From the NCBI RefSeq assembly GCF_003149085.1, contig NZ_QGDT01000013.1, positions 83,200 through 147,199 on the forward strand: a DNA stretch of 64,000 bases, given 5' to 3'. A model generated the notes under the pieces. The model did not search any database. It was not told where the DNA came from and saw only the letters and a list, made by a program, of their open reading frames with translations. Made by a program: the position numbers and the translations under genes. The stretch is from Dyadobacter jejuensis (GTDB lineage Bacteria > Bacteroidota > Bacteroidia > Cytophagales > Spirosomataceae). Shown in pieces: positions 1 through 7,991 of this stretch. Numbering within the stretch: the stretch's first letter is position 1; every line of letters begins with the position of its first letter.

Positions 1-441
1 TTAATATATGAACAAATACGATATGTCTTAAAAGTAATTCATCATCTTTATAGCATATATTTTTGAGGGACTGTAAATAGTACTAATTCTGGGTAAAGAT
101 TAGTTCGGAAGATTATACAAATAGTTTTATTTGTCTCTAATATATTAATAATCAATTGAATATATTCAAAAAATATGTCTTACAAGTACGATAATTCTAT
201 ATATTTGCATCGAATTTAAGAAATGGAAAGGACGACTATGTCAAAATAGCTTCAAACTGAGTAGGGAACTATAGTAAAGGCATCAGGATCGACCTTGTCT
301 AAGAATATTATCAAGTAATAGAGATATTTCTGTTAGATGACGGGGTGTTGATTCAGACTTTAAATTAAATTCTTAGCTTTCCTTTCAGGTTTTCCTGAAT
401 GGTCGATGAATTGTATTTCTTAATTATCATATAATCTATTC
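1..441. other. AT-rich noncoding leader region
   Basis: No credible coding frame is seen on either strand. The stretch is very AT-rich. A box matching the Bacteroidetes -7 consensus TAnnTTTG (TATATTTG) lies at 200-207, but no TTG element sits at the expected distance upstream and it would leave a leader of more than 200 bases. It may hold the promoter of the secreted protein gene that starts at 442. Confidence 0.4.
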
Positions 442-1938
442 ATGTTACAATTTTTATTCAATTATCCCCATTTAAAGGGTTGGCTTCTGGCTGGTATAGG
501 GTCAGTCTTTATGGTATTAATGCGCTTCGATGTTTCCAATGCCCAAGGCGTGGATAATGTACTTACTGTTCCAAGTAGTTATCTTTCTGGAACCCTGAAG
601 GGGAATGGGAATTTTAATGCCCTCATTTTTGGCGATATCACCAGCAACTCAGGGGATACGGAAGGGCGGCTGGCCGTAGGCGGAAATTTTGCGTATACTA
701 ATGCAAGTTCGGGCTATAGTGTGGGGATTGTAGGTGCTGAGGTAGGCTCGGTAAATCCACCCGCTAATACCGATAATTTTATAGTAAATGGCCAGTATTC
801 TAATCTAGGAAATGCATGGCAGGTACGTGGGAATATCGTATTCAATCAGGTAGCCGAGGGATCGATGCTTCCATCCACAGAGGGTTTGAGCCAAACAGGT
901 GTGGCCGAACATATAAAATTTAATGGAGACGATTTGTTGAAAGAATATCAGACACTCAGTGCGCGTTTGGCTGGTTTTGTTGCCAATGGTTCGGTAAACC
1001 AGGAATTCCATTACGATCCTATTCAGCTGGTTGGGACCGATGCATCCCTGAATGTATTCGATGTGACCATCCCCACAGGCCATAATTCTGGGATAGAAAT
1101 TACGGTACCCGCTGGTTCTTCGGTGCTGGTGAATGTATCCAATACGGCTGTTAGTATCTCAGACGGTAATATGACCATTAACGGTGTAGGCATTCCTAGC
1201 TATGGTGCAGGGGAGAAGGTATTGTTCAATTTCCCAAATGCGACCGAGCTTTCCCTTACGCGCTTTGGGATGTTGGCCAGTGTATTGAGTCCCAAGGCCA
1301 ATCTGACGGCCAGCGGTGGGTCTATCAATGGTCAGTCGATTATAGGGGGTAATGTGGTGCAAGGAGGTAGTTTTGAGTTTCATAATTTTAACCTGACCGC
1401 CAATTTCGACTCCGCTTTGCCCGTAACACTAAATAGTTTCGATGTGAGCAACCAGGAAAGTCAGGTGGTATTGGATTGGAAAACGAGTGAGGAAACCAAC
1501 AGTTCTCATTTTGAAGTGCAGCATAGTACGAATGCCAAGGAATGGCGTACGCTAGCGTTTGTGGATGCTCAAGGGCATAGCACTTCCGAGTCGCGTTATC
1601 ACCTAGTTGATGACCATGCGATGCCAGGTGCCAATTTTTACAGATTAAAGATGATCGATATGGATGGGACCTATAGTTTTAGCCGGATTCGGTCCATCGA
1701 TGTGGAAAGGGTGGTCAGGGTGTATCCCAACCCAGTAGCCGACAAGTTGTATATCGAATCCGATGTGTCGTATGACCACCTGGTGATGTACGATCGGCAA
1801 GGAAAGGAAGTCTTAAAAAGGAGCTATTTGGGTACGTCTGGTATGGAGATCGGTCAATTATCAGAAGGTATTTATGTAATTTCTTTAATCAAAGAGGACG
1901 GATTATCTGTCAATCATAAAGTATTGGTAAGGCGTTAA
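442..1938 (+). CDS. Secreted choice-of-anchor A family protein with C-terminal T9SS sorting domain
   Basis: A 498-residue exported surface or secreted protein. Residues 1-35 look like a signal peptide ending in SNAQ. Residues about 40-320 match the choice-of-anchor A domain: an early LIFGDITS segment, the EGRLAVGGN motif, a central long helical insert, and the closing INGQSIIGGNVVQGG stretch. Residues about 325-420 form a beta-rich module starting LPVTLNSF, the usual spacer before type IX secretion tails. The last 75 residues carry the type A sorting signature (VYPNPVADKLYIES, GIYVISL, final KVLVRR). The start is an ATG. The domain is typical of adhesin-like surface proteins, but the substrate is unknown. 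It appears monocistronic. Family assignment is by recognised motifs; the adhesive role is inference. Confidence 0.85.
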   Translation: MLQFLFNYPHLKGWLLAGIGSVFMVLMRFDVSNAQGVDNVLTVPSSYLSGTLKGNGNFNALIFGDITSNSGDTEGRLAVGGNFAYTNASSGYSVGIVGAEVGSVNPPANTDNFIVNGQYSNLGNAWQVRGNIVFNQVAEGSMLPSTEGLSQTGVAEHIKFNGDDLLKEYQTLSARLAGFVANGSVNQEFHYDPIQLVGTDASLNVFDVTIPTGHNSGIEITVPAGSSVLVNVSNTAVSISDGNMTINGVGIPSYGAGEKVLFNFPNATELSLTRFGMLASVLSPKANLTASGGSINGQSIIGGNVVQGGSFEFHNFNLTANFDSALPVTLNSFDVSNQESQVVLDWKTSEETNSSHFEVQHSTNAKEWRTLAFVDAQGHSTSESRYHLVDDHAMPGANFYRLKMIDMDGTYSFSRIRSIDVERVVRVYPNPVADKLYIESDVSYDHLVMYDRQGKEVLKRSYLGTSGMEIGQLSEGIYVISLIKEDGLSVNHKVLVRR

Positions 1939-1965
1939 TGATGTGATTATTAATAGTGTTACTAT

Positions 1966-1996
1966 GGGCCCTTTCGACGCTGTGTCGGGAGGGCCC
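1966..1996. terminator. GC-rich hairpin after the secreted protein gene
   Basis: A 13-bp stem (GGGCCCT arm extended by two G-U pairs and CGAC/GTCG) closes a 5-base loop 28 bases after the stop codon. No clear T-tract follows, so it may act with the next hairpin or as a 3' end stabiliser. Confidence 0.5.
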
Positions 1997-2015
1997 TATT
2001 CGTAGTAATACAAAG

Positions 2016-2042
2016 CAGCTTGAGGCAAAAAGCCCCAAGCTG
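2016..2042. terminator. Second hairpin between convergent genes
   Basis: CAGCTTG at 2016-2022 pairs with CAAGCTG at 2036-2042, with an inner GGC/GCC pairing around an A5 loop. T-rich bases follow weakly on both strands. It lies between the convergent genes ending at 1938 and 2093 and probably ends the minus-strand transcript. Confidence 0.5.
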
Positions 2043-2092
2043 TTTAAATACAGGTTGTACCACCTCTGAAACGATCTTATTTAGTCGATTTA

Positions 2093-2659
2093 TTAATCAT
2101 TGAAAACAATCAGATTGTCTACCCAAAAACTACCATCAGCAGTAGTAATATTGAATGCTTTGGGGGTTGATCGGGTATGGTGCTTTATGAGACCGACTTT
2201 CCAGCTGGTAACCAGCCCGGTCTCAGGGTCAAAGTGATAGAGGGTATCATCTTTGGTTAGCTTTTTAATTTTCTTTCGTCCATGATTCGTTTCTACTTTG
2301 TGATACCGAGTTGCCTCTAAGAGAAGCGCTGGAACCATTTTCATTTCCTGTTGGTCGGGATGAAGGTATACGGATACCAGTTTAGCCGAAGGGTTTTCGA
2401 AAACGGTAATTTTCTGGACTGAGGTTACCACTTTCTTACCATTACGACAAGTGGTAAGTTCTTCACCAATTTCTAATTCTTCCAGCGATTTCATAGTGCC
2501 ATTGGCCAAGGTTATTTGGGAAGAAGCGCTAAGGAATGGTCCCCTGCGGCTATTTCTCTCCACTTTAGTGCCCGACTTCGAGTTTTTTTTATCGGTGTTC
2601 ACTTCAGCCATGGCCTGCATAGCAAGTAGCACGAGCAGTAAGGGCAATACATTTTTCAT
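2093..2659 (-). CDS. Small exported protein with a degenerate Hint-like (hedgehog/intein) domain
   Basis: 188 residues. The N-terminal signal peptide ends near MQAMAE and is followed by a basic, Ser/Lys-rich linker. From about residue 45 the sequence follows the layout of secreted Bacteroidetes Hint proteins: an ITLANGTMKSLEELEIGEEL block (compare the TxIxLADGSxKxIEDIKVGDxV motif) and a closing AFNITTADGSFWVDNLIVFND block (compare YNxxxxxxxxxxxNGILVHN). The position of the Hint Cys1 nucleophile appears to be Phe or Ser, and no block B TxxH motif is visible, so autoprocessing is unlikely. The gene starts 12 bases after the permease gene at 2672 and is probably co-transcribed with it. The function is unknown; the Hint relationship is a judgement from motif spacing only. 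Confidence 0.55.
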   Translation of the reverse strand: MKNVLPLLLVLLAMQAMAEVNTDKKNSKSGTKVERNSRRGPFLSASSQITLANGTMKSLEELEIGEELTTCRNGKKVVTSVQKITVFENPSAKLVSVYLHPDQQEMKMVPALLLEATRYHKVETNHGRKKIKKLTKDDTLYHFDPETGLVTSWKVGLIKHHTRSTPKAFNITTADGSFWVDNLIVFND

Positions 2660-2671
2660 GATCGAGTTTAT

Positions 2672-3766
2672 TTATGCCTTTGAAACACTTACGTACACTT
2701 TGGTGATAATCTGCGGAAGTGCTCCCATTCCCAGTAGCACGAAGCCCGAAGGAATCAGGTGATGCAAGTCGGCAAAGTAGTTTCCTGAAGTGAGTATGCC
2801 TAGAATCAATATGGTAGAAAATGGGAGAGAGAATGCCAGGAGCAAGACGGCTAACTCCATATCAAAGGTACGCTTCTCGCTAGGAATATCTTTGGCATCC
2901 TCCTTACTGTTAAACGCCGAAATATGCGCCAGAGGCCAAAAACTAACGGCACTAAGGGGTAATACTACGGCCAACATAACCATTGTTGGATCGTTGAGGT
3001 TCAGTAAAAATATCATGGCTGAGCTGAGTAAAATAGAAATGCCAGCCCTGAAAAACAAGATGCAAGCTACGGTACGCTTGCGTCCCTCTTTGAGTTGGAC
3101 GGCTAGGCCAATGAAAAGCAATACTAATGGAGTCATCATGGCGCTCGATTTGTTAAACAAATCGGTAATGACGGTGGGTAAGGTATTGTAGTTGATTCCC
3201 ATACTAAGCAGACCGAGTGCCAGTACCAGCAATATATTGATAGGTTCCCGCACCATACTACCCAAGAGACTGGTGACCTTACCTTGAATATTGGTTTCTT
3301 GTTCCGTATTATTCTTCAGAAACATATTAAGTGCTACGATATAGAGCGCTACCAATACGAAGATTTTGTTGCCCACGTCGGCGAGTGCTGCTATGGCCAA
3401 ACTTTTATCTCCTAAAAATTCGGCGATAAAGGGGAAGCAAGAGAGTCCTGGGGCTAATGATGGAATGAGCATCATCATGGTTCGCCCGGTTTGGGAGTCC
3501 TTCTCTATGCCAAAAAATGGGAAAGATAGTGGGGTTAAAATATAGAGGGAAGCATTGAAAATTAACATGAGGATAGGAATCACCAACATGGTAGTTTCAA
3601 TCTCTATTTTCATTAATGATATGAATATGGTGGCAGGCAGGGCCACAGAAAGAATGATTTCTTTGATTCCATTGGTTCTTTCTTTATTCTTGAATTTGCT
3701 TTTAAGGACTAGGCCCAGCACAATAATAAGTAGGAGTGTAATTGTTTTTTCTATGGCATCGCTCAT
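2672..3766 (-). CDS. AEC family transporter (auxin efflux carrier-like permease)
   Basis: About 364 residues from the ATG at 3766. A longer open frame to 3871 exists, but it runs through the upstream terminator and lacks a plausible leader. The protein is almost wholly hydrophobic, with about ten predicted membrane segments in two halves around a central charged linker (residues near 150-170), which is the membrane transport protein (Mem_trans) layout. Family members export or import small organic anions by secondary transport in the inner membrane; the substrate cannot be told from sequence. The small Hint-like gene follows after 12 bases. An intrinsic terminator separates it from the aminotransferase upstream. 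Confidence 0.75.
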   Translation of the reverse strand: MSDAIEKTITLLLIIVLGLVLKSKFKNKERTNGIKEIILSVALPATIFISLMKIEIETTMLVIPILMLIFNASLYILTPLSFPFFGIEKDSQTGRTMMMLIPSLAPGLSCFPFIAEFLGDKSLAIAALADVGNKIFVLVALYIVALNMFLKNNTEQETNIQGKVTSLLGSMVREPINILLVLALGLLSMGINYNTLPTVITDLFNKSSAMMTPLVLLFIGLAVQLKEGRKRTVACILFFRAGISILLSSAMIFLLNLNDPTMVMLAVVLPLSAVSFWPLAHISAFNSKEDAKDIPSEKRTFDMELAVLLLAFSLPFSTILILGILTSGNYFADLHHLIPSGFVLLGMGALPQIITKVYVSVSKA

Positions 3767-3843
3767 GATATAAAAATAGATTAATGGGAGAATCCTGAGA
3801 CTTAGATCGAAAGAGGGTATGATTTTGGGGAAGGTATAATAGA

Positions 3844-3884
3844 AAAAGGAAGGCATAGGACTGAATAGCAATGCCTTCCTTTTC
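3844..3884 (-). terminator. Intrinsic terminator of the HisC-like gene
   Basis: A perfect 13-bp stem (3844-3856 with 3871-3883, core AAGGAAGGCAT) has a 14-base loop and a T5 tract on the minus strand, 15 bases past the aminotransferase stop. It insulates the permease gene. Confidence 0.85.
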
Positions 3885-3898
3885 TTGGGGTGGGCTGT

Positions 3899-5086
3899 TT
3901 AGCTAAATTGGCCCAAAGCGCCTACAAAGGCCTTCATTTCATCCATTGTACCGATACTTACGCGGCACCATGGCTTGTCTTGAATGTCAAATGCGCGCAC
4001 GGCTACACCTTTTGCGGCCATTTTGCCTAGAAGCTCTTTACCCGAAAATGGGATTGGGAAAAGTACAAAGTTGGTATAGGAGGGGATGTACTTATAGCCT
4101 CTTTTGTCTAGTTCGGTATACAAGTATTGTTTTGCTTCGTGATTCAACTTTCTGGTGTTGCCTTGGAAGTCCTTGTCGTCCATACTAGCCGAAGCAGCGA
4201 AAATAGAAGTGTAGGAGATTCCCATTCCACCACGGGTAATCTTACTGATCTGTTCGATGAATTCGGGTTGAGCAGCCATATAGCCCACTCTTATTCCGGC
4301 CATTCCCATGATTTTAGAGAATGTTCTAGCGACAATCACGTTTTTATTTTTTTGTAATAGGGATACCATACTTTGGGTATCGGCGCCCACGGCTAGTTCA
4401 ATGTAGGCCTCATCTACAAAAATGGGGACTTTTTCGGATACTCTAGAGCAGAAATCGAGCAACTCCTTTCCTGTAGTGATGGCTCCAGTTGGGTTGTTGG
4501 GGTTACAAATATATACTAGTTTGGTGTCCTTATCTACCGCCGCTTCCATCGCTTTTAAGTCATGAGACCAGTCGTCTTTACACGGAACGGCCTTCCAAGT
4601 GGCCCCAACCGATTCAGCTACTTTGATCAAAGACATATAACAAGGATCGGCCGATACTACATTGCCACCATTCATAAACAGCACCAATGCTACCTTCTCT
4701 AGTAAGTCGGAAGATCCAGGACCCATCATGATATGCTCTTTGGTAACGCCTTCTTTTTTAGCGATTTTTTCGACTAGGTCGTACATCTCTTTCCAAGCAT
4801 AGCGGTTACCATATTTCACCGACTCAGCAACCGCCTTTTGCGCCGTCATAGGAGGGCCGTAAGGGTTTTCGTTGGCGTTAAGTTTGGCAATAATCTTGGG
4901 AGCTTTAAAGTCATCTGGCAAGAAGTGCTCTCTGACCATGGGGCTCCTATATATACGGTTTTCTGGATCTAAAGACAAAGGGCTGTTTGAAAAGGCTCCC
5001 ATGCTCAAATGTGGGGCTAATGACATGCCTCCAATGGCAAAGAGACCCGTTTTTAATAAGCTTCGACGGTCCATTTTCTGATTCAT
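3899..5086 (-). CDS. Tat-exported histidinol-phosphate aminotransferase-like PLP enzyme
   Basis: 395 residues from the ATG at 5086; the longer frame to 5215 has no credible leader. The N-terminus carries a twin-arginine signal (DRRSLLKTG followed by a hydrophobic stretch and a small-residue cleavage region), so export through Tat as a folded holoenzyme is predicted. The rest is a fold-type I aminotransferase of the HisC group: KLNANENPYGPP substrate loop, CNPNNPTGA, VDEAYIE, and the Schiff-base lysine in TFSKIMGMAG, then GIRVGYM. True HisC enzymes are cytoplasmic, so the exported copy probably acts on another substrate. It is not in a his operon; neighbours are a permease and a spacer. The fold assignment is firm and the substrate unknown. 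Confidence 0.82.
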   Translation of the reverse strand: MNQKMDRRSLLKTGLFAIGGMSLAPHLSMGAFSNSPLSLDPENRIYRSPMVREHFLPDDFKAPKIIAKLNANENPYGPPMTAQKAVAESVKYGNRYAWKEMYDLVEKIAKKEGVTKEHIMMGPGSSDLLEKVALVLFMNGGNVVSADPCYMSLIKVAESVGATWKAVPCKDDWSHDLKAMEAAVDKDTKLVYICNPNNPTGAITTGKELLDFCSRVSEKVPIFVDEAYIELAVGADTQSMVSLLQKNKNVIVARTFSKIMGMAGIRVGYMAAQPEFIEQISKITRGGMGISYTSIFAASASMDDKDFQGNTRKLNHEAKQYLYTELDKRGYKYIPSYTNFVLFPIPFSGKELLGKMAAKGVAVRAFDIQDKPWCRVSIGTMDEMKAFVGALGQFS

Positions 5087-5271
5087 AACTTGATGCGTTT
5101 TGATAAAGTAAAATTTCGAAATAAGGGAACTAGGTAAAGATTTTCTCTTAAAAAAGATTTTAATAAGCTGGGGCGGCGAGGATAGTACTAAATCGTTTAT
5201 TTCCAAGGGGTTCATGTTGTCCCGAGGATTCTATTAGACCCGTTTCTTCGTATCACTTTCTTGTGAAAAAG

Positions 5272-5345
5272 TTATGGCTGTGTGGTGTCCACTTTTCCTG
5301 TGCGCCGCACACACCGTCAGGTGGACAGAACATACACAGCCATAA
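5272..5345. other. Large nested hairpin element
   Basis: A perfect 12-bp inverted repeat (TTATGGCTGTGT at 5272-5283, complement at 5334-5345) encloses GTCCAC/GTGGAC (5287-5292, 5321-5326) and a small GTGC/GCAC hairpin at 5300-5310. The nested pairing over 74 bases suggests a structured RNA or a small palindromic repeat element. Confidence 0.5.
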
Positions 5346-5560
5346 GCTTGCAAAACTGCTTCTCCGGAAAGCATACCCTCTTAATAGAGGACAAATTAGG
5401 GGCCGTCGATTCATGTCATTTCAATAGACAGGAAGACTCGTAATTTGTCCACCATTAGGGATGATGATATAATGTATATTTTATAATACTGTGCGTGTTG
5501 GGGATATTGGGGACTATCCTAAGATGATAACCCAATCTTGGTACTTTTCCCCGGCACATT

Positions 5561-5603
5561 CAATAATGGATCAGTGCGGCATAACCATTATTGTATTTTT
5601 TCT
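5561..5603 (+). terminator. Terminator-like hairpin with no annotated gene upstream
   Basis: CAATAATGG at 5561-5569 pairs perfectly with CCATTATTG at 5585-5593, with a 15-base loop and a T6-containing tract after it. No plus-strand gene precedes it, so it could end a noncoding transcript that includes the hairpins at 5272-5450. Confidence 0.45.
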
Positions 5604-5939
5604 AAAACGGGTCATTCGTTCAATGACAGTTCAAATATACTGACAAACAAGATTCTTGCAAGCAAAAAGTTTTAATAATTTGCTTTTGTGGGCAATAAAA
5701 ATTGGTTATTGTGTAAAATTTCAAAATTATATTAAAAAAATCCTTTATTCTGAAAGGAGGCACTGCAGGGAAGACGAGTCGAATTTTGTCAGGAATTAGC
5801 TAAAATAAATTTGTCGGTTCGTTTGAGATCATGTTTAGGGATTCATCCCTTTTAGGGTTGAAGGTGGGACACTTGATAGGTCAGCCAGGACAAGGTGTAT
5901 AAATATGTGATTCCGTTCCAGTATTACTTATTAAATGAG

Positions 5940-5947
5940 TACCTTTG
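5940..5947 (+). promoter_or_regulatory. Possible -7 box for mnmA
   Basis: TACCTTTG fits the Bacteroidetes TAnnTTTG consensus, 78 bases before the mnmA start. No good -33 TTG is seen, so this is tentative. Confidence 0.3.
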
Positions 5948-6024
5948 TAGTTTGCTCCAGAGACGGGGCTTTGTATCATTTAAATATAGGATCGGAAGGC
6001 GTTCAACCTTCGACAGATTAGACA

Positions 6025-7131
6025 ATGAGTAGACACGGAAGAATTTTAGTCGCCATGAGTGGCGGCATCGATAGCTCACTCGCCGCAGTGATGTTACATG
6101 AAGAAGGGTATGAGGTGATCGGGATGACGATGAAAACCTGGGATTATGCCAGTAGCGGAGGGACCAAGAAAGAAACGGGTTGCTGCTCGTTGGACTCCAT
6201 AAACGACGCCCGTAATATATCGGTGGAGTTGGGTTTCCCACATTATATCTTAGACATACGGAATGAATTTGGTGATTATGTCATCGATCATTTTACTGGA
6301 GAATATCTGGAAGGCCGAACACCCAATCCTTGTGTGCTATGCAATACGCATATAAAATGGGATGCACTCCTTAAGCGAGCCGATCGACTGGATTGTGAAT
6401 TTATAGCTACCGGGCATTATGCCAATATGCAATTCAAGAATGGGAGACATTACGTATCTAAAGGTATAGATACCACCAAAGACCAAAGTTATGTGCTTTG
6501 GGGGGTCTCTCAGGAGAGTCTGGCCCGAACCAAACTGCCCTTGGGGCATTTGCATAAGTCGGAGATCAGGGAGATGGCCCGAGAGCGTGGCTTTATCGAC
6601 TTGGTAAACAAATCGGAGAGCTATGAAATCTGTTTCGTTCCAGATAATGATTATCGAGGATTTTTGAAGAGGCGGATTCCAGGCTTAGAGGCAGAGGTAG
6701 CAGGAGGTAATTTTGTGTATGCCGATGGCACCGTGGTAGGCAAGCATGAAGGGTATCCTTTTTATACGGTAGGTCAGAGGAAGGGGCTTGGCATTGCCTT
6801 AGGCCGCCCGGTATTTGTTACCGAAATTCGGAAAGATAGTAATGAAGTGGTCCTTGGCGACCTGCCCGACTTATTTAGAGACGGGATGAATGTTTCGAAG
6901 TTGAATCTACAAAAATATGCCTCAATTGCTGAGCCTATGGAGACGATCACCAAAGTGCGCTACAAGCATGAAGGACAAGGCGCTTTGATTGAGCAGATAG
7001 CCGATGATAAAATTGTGGCAAAGTTCCACGATGGGGTCAATGGGATCGCTCCCGGACAAGCGGCCGTTTTTTATGAGGGCGACGATGTGATTGGAGGAGG
7101 ATGGATCATGAAAAGTTTTCGTCAGGAATAA
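6025..7131 (+). CDS. mnmA: tRNA-uridine 2-sulfurtransferase MnmA
   Basis: 368 residues, the family's usual length. MnmA thiolates U34 of tRNA-Lys, -Glu and -Gln, using a persulfide relay and ATP activation in the cytoplasm. The PP-loop SGGIDSS lies at residues 12-18. The catalytic cysteine pair is C103 in NPCVLCN and C203 in SYEICFVPDND. The C-terminal beta domain starts near residue 225 (HEGYPFYTVGQRKGLG). The gene stands alone, with a long spacer upstream and a strong shared terminator downstream facing rlmB. Both this gene and rlmB modify RNA, but they are convergent and not an operon. Confidence 0.96.
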   Translation: MSRHGRILVAMSGGIDSSLAAVMLHEEGYEVIGMTMKTWDYASSGGTKKETGCCSLDSINDARNISVELGFPHYILDIRNEFGDYVIDHFTGEYLEGRTPNPCVLCNTHIKWDALLKRADRLDCEFIATGHYANMQFKNGRHYVSKGIDTTKDQSYVLWGVSQESLARTKLPLGHLHKSEIREMARERGFIDLVNKSESYEICFVPDNDYRGFLKRRIPGLEAEVAGGNFVYADGTVVGKHEGYPFYTVGQRKGLGIALGRPVFVTEIRKDSNEVVLGDLPDLFRDGMNVSKLNLQKYASIAEPMETITKVRYKHEGQGALIEQIADDKIVAKFHDGVNGIAPGQAAVFYEGDDVIGGGWIMKSFRQE

Positions 7132-7155
7132 GTTTTTATAATCCCTTTTATAAGC

Positions 7156-7191
7156 AGAAACGCTGAATAACGAATGTTGTTCAGCGTTTCT
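7156..7191. terminator. Bidirectional terminator between mnmA and rlmB
   Basis: AGAAACGCTGAA at 7156-7167 pairs perfectly with 7180-7191 across a 12-base loop. T-rich bases flank both sides, which fits termination of both convergent genes. Confidence 0.8.
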
Positions 7192-7220
7192 TCTATAAGC
7201 TGGTGGCTATTAACCCAACA

Positions 7221-7991
7221 CTATTGCGTACGTTGCCGCACGGCTTCATAAAGTACTATGGAGCTGGCTACGCCTACATTCAGGGATTCTACCTTTCCTA
7301 AAAGCGGAATGCGACACCCGGTGTCGGCTAGGTCCAGTAATTCTTTTGAGATACCATCTTCCTCCGACCCCATAATGATGACTGTAGGCACTTTGAAGTC
7401 AATGGTATACGGCGAATGATCCGTTTTTTCGGAACAGGCCACCACTTGTAAGCCACTATCGCGCAGATAGCGAATGCTTTCTACCAGGCTGATTTCCCGG
7501 CAAACTGGAAGGAAATTAAGGGCACCCGAAGACGTTTTCATGGCATCACCATTGACTTGAGCCCCTCCTTTTTGCGGCACGATCAGGGCTTGGACTCCGG
7601 CGCATTCGGCGGTACGCGCTATGGCACCAAAGTTACGGACATCGGTGATACGGTCTAAAACCAAGAAAAGTGGTGTTTTGCCCTCTTCATATACCTGGGT
7701 CAGTACGTTATGCAAAGGAACGTACCGAATGGGCGAAACGAAGCAAACCACCCCTTGGTGGTTTTTACGTGTAAGCCTATTCAGTTTCTCGATAGGAACG
7801 CGCTGATAGGGGATGCCAGCTTCTTTTGCGGCTTTTTCTATCTCAGCAAAGCCAAGTTCTCTCTGAATAAATAAACGTTCTATTTCCTTGCCTGAACGAA
7901 GGGTTTCCAATACGGACTGGGTACCAAAAACCATGTCGGCTTGAGGTGGTCGAGGGGCGGGCTGTCTCAGCGAATAATTCCGTTTCTCCAT
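7221..7991 (-). CDS. rlmB: 23S rRNA (guanosine-2'-O-)-methyltransferase RlmB / TrmH family
   Basis: 256 residues from the ATG at 7991 (MEKRNYS). An N-terminal substrate-binding domain (FGTQSVLETLRSG) precedes a SpoU/TrmH knot: motif 1 ITDVRNFGAIARTAEC, motif 2 IMGSEEDGIS, motif 3 IPLLGKVESLNVGVASSIVLYE. In bacteria this subgroup methylates G2251 in the peptidyltransferase loop, using S-adenosylmethionine. The start overlaps the 3' end of the GWxTD gene by 25 bases, so the two are translationally linked and co-transcribed. TrmH relatives are hard to separate by eye; RlmB fits best by the N-terminal domain. Confidence 0.9.
   Translation of the reverse strand: MEKRNYSLRQPAPRPPQADMVFGTQSVLETLRSGKEIERLFIQRELGFAEIEKAAKEAGIPYQRVPIEKLNRLTRKNHQGVVCFVSPIRYVPLHNVLTQVYEEGKTPLFLVLDRITDVRNFGAIARTAECAGVQALIVPQKGGAQVNGDAMKTSSGALNFLPVCREISLVESIRYLRDSGLQVVACSEKTDHSPYTIDFKVPTVIIMGSEEDGISKELLDLADTGCRIPLLGKVESLNVGVASSIVLYEAVRQRTQ

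Larger units (their letters stand above)
5087..6024. other. Long noncoding spacer rich in inverted repeats
   Basis: There is no convincing gene in 940 bases. It holds several inverted repeats, listed separately, concentrated in 5272-5600, and a plain AT-rich part from 5600 to 5930 before the mnmA promoter region. Further pairings are CCTCT/AGAGG near 5377-5390 and GGACAAATTA at 5389-5398 with its complement at 5441-5450. Confidence 0.5.

Noticed and set aside
5272..5603. RNase P RNA, tmRNA or 6S RNA
   Set aside because: No conserved GAGGAAAGTCC, tag-encoding or CCA-ended tRNA-like segments are visible.
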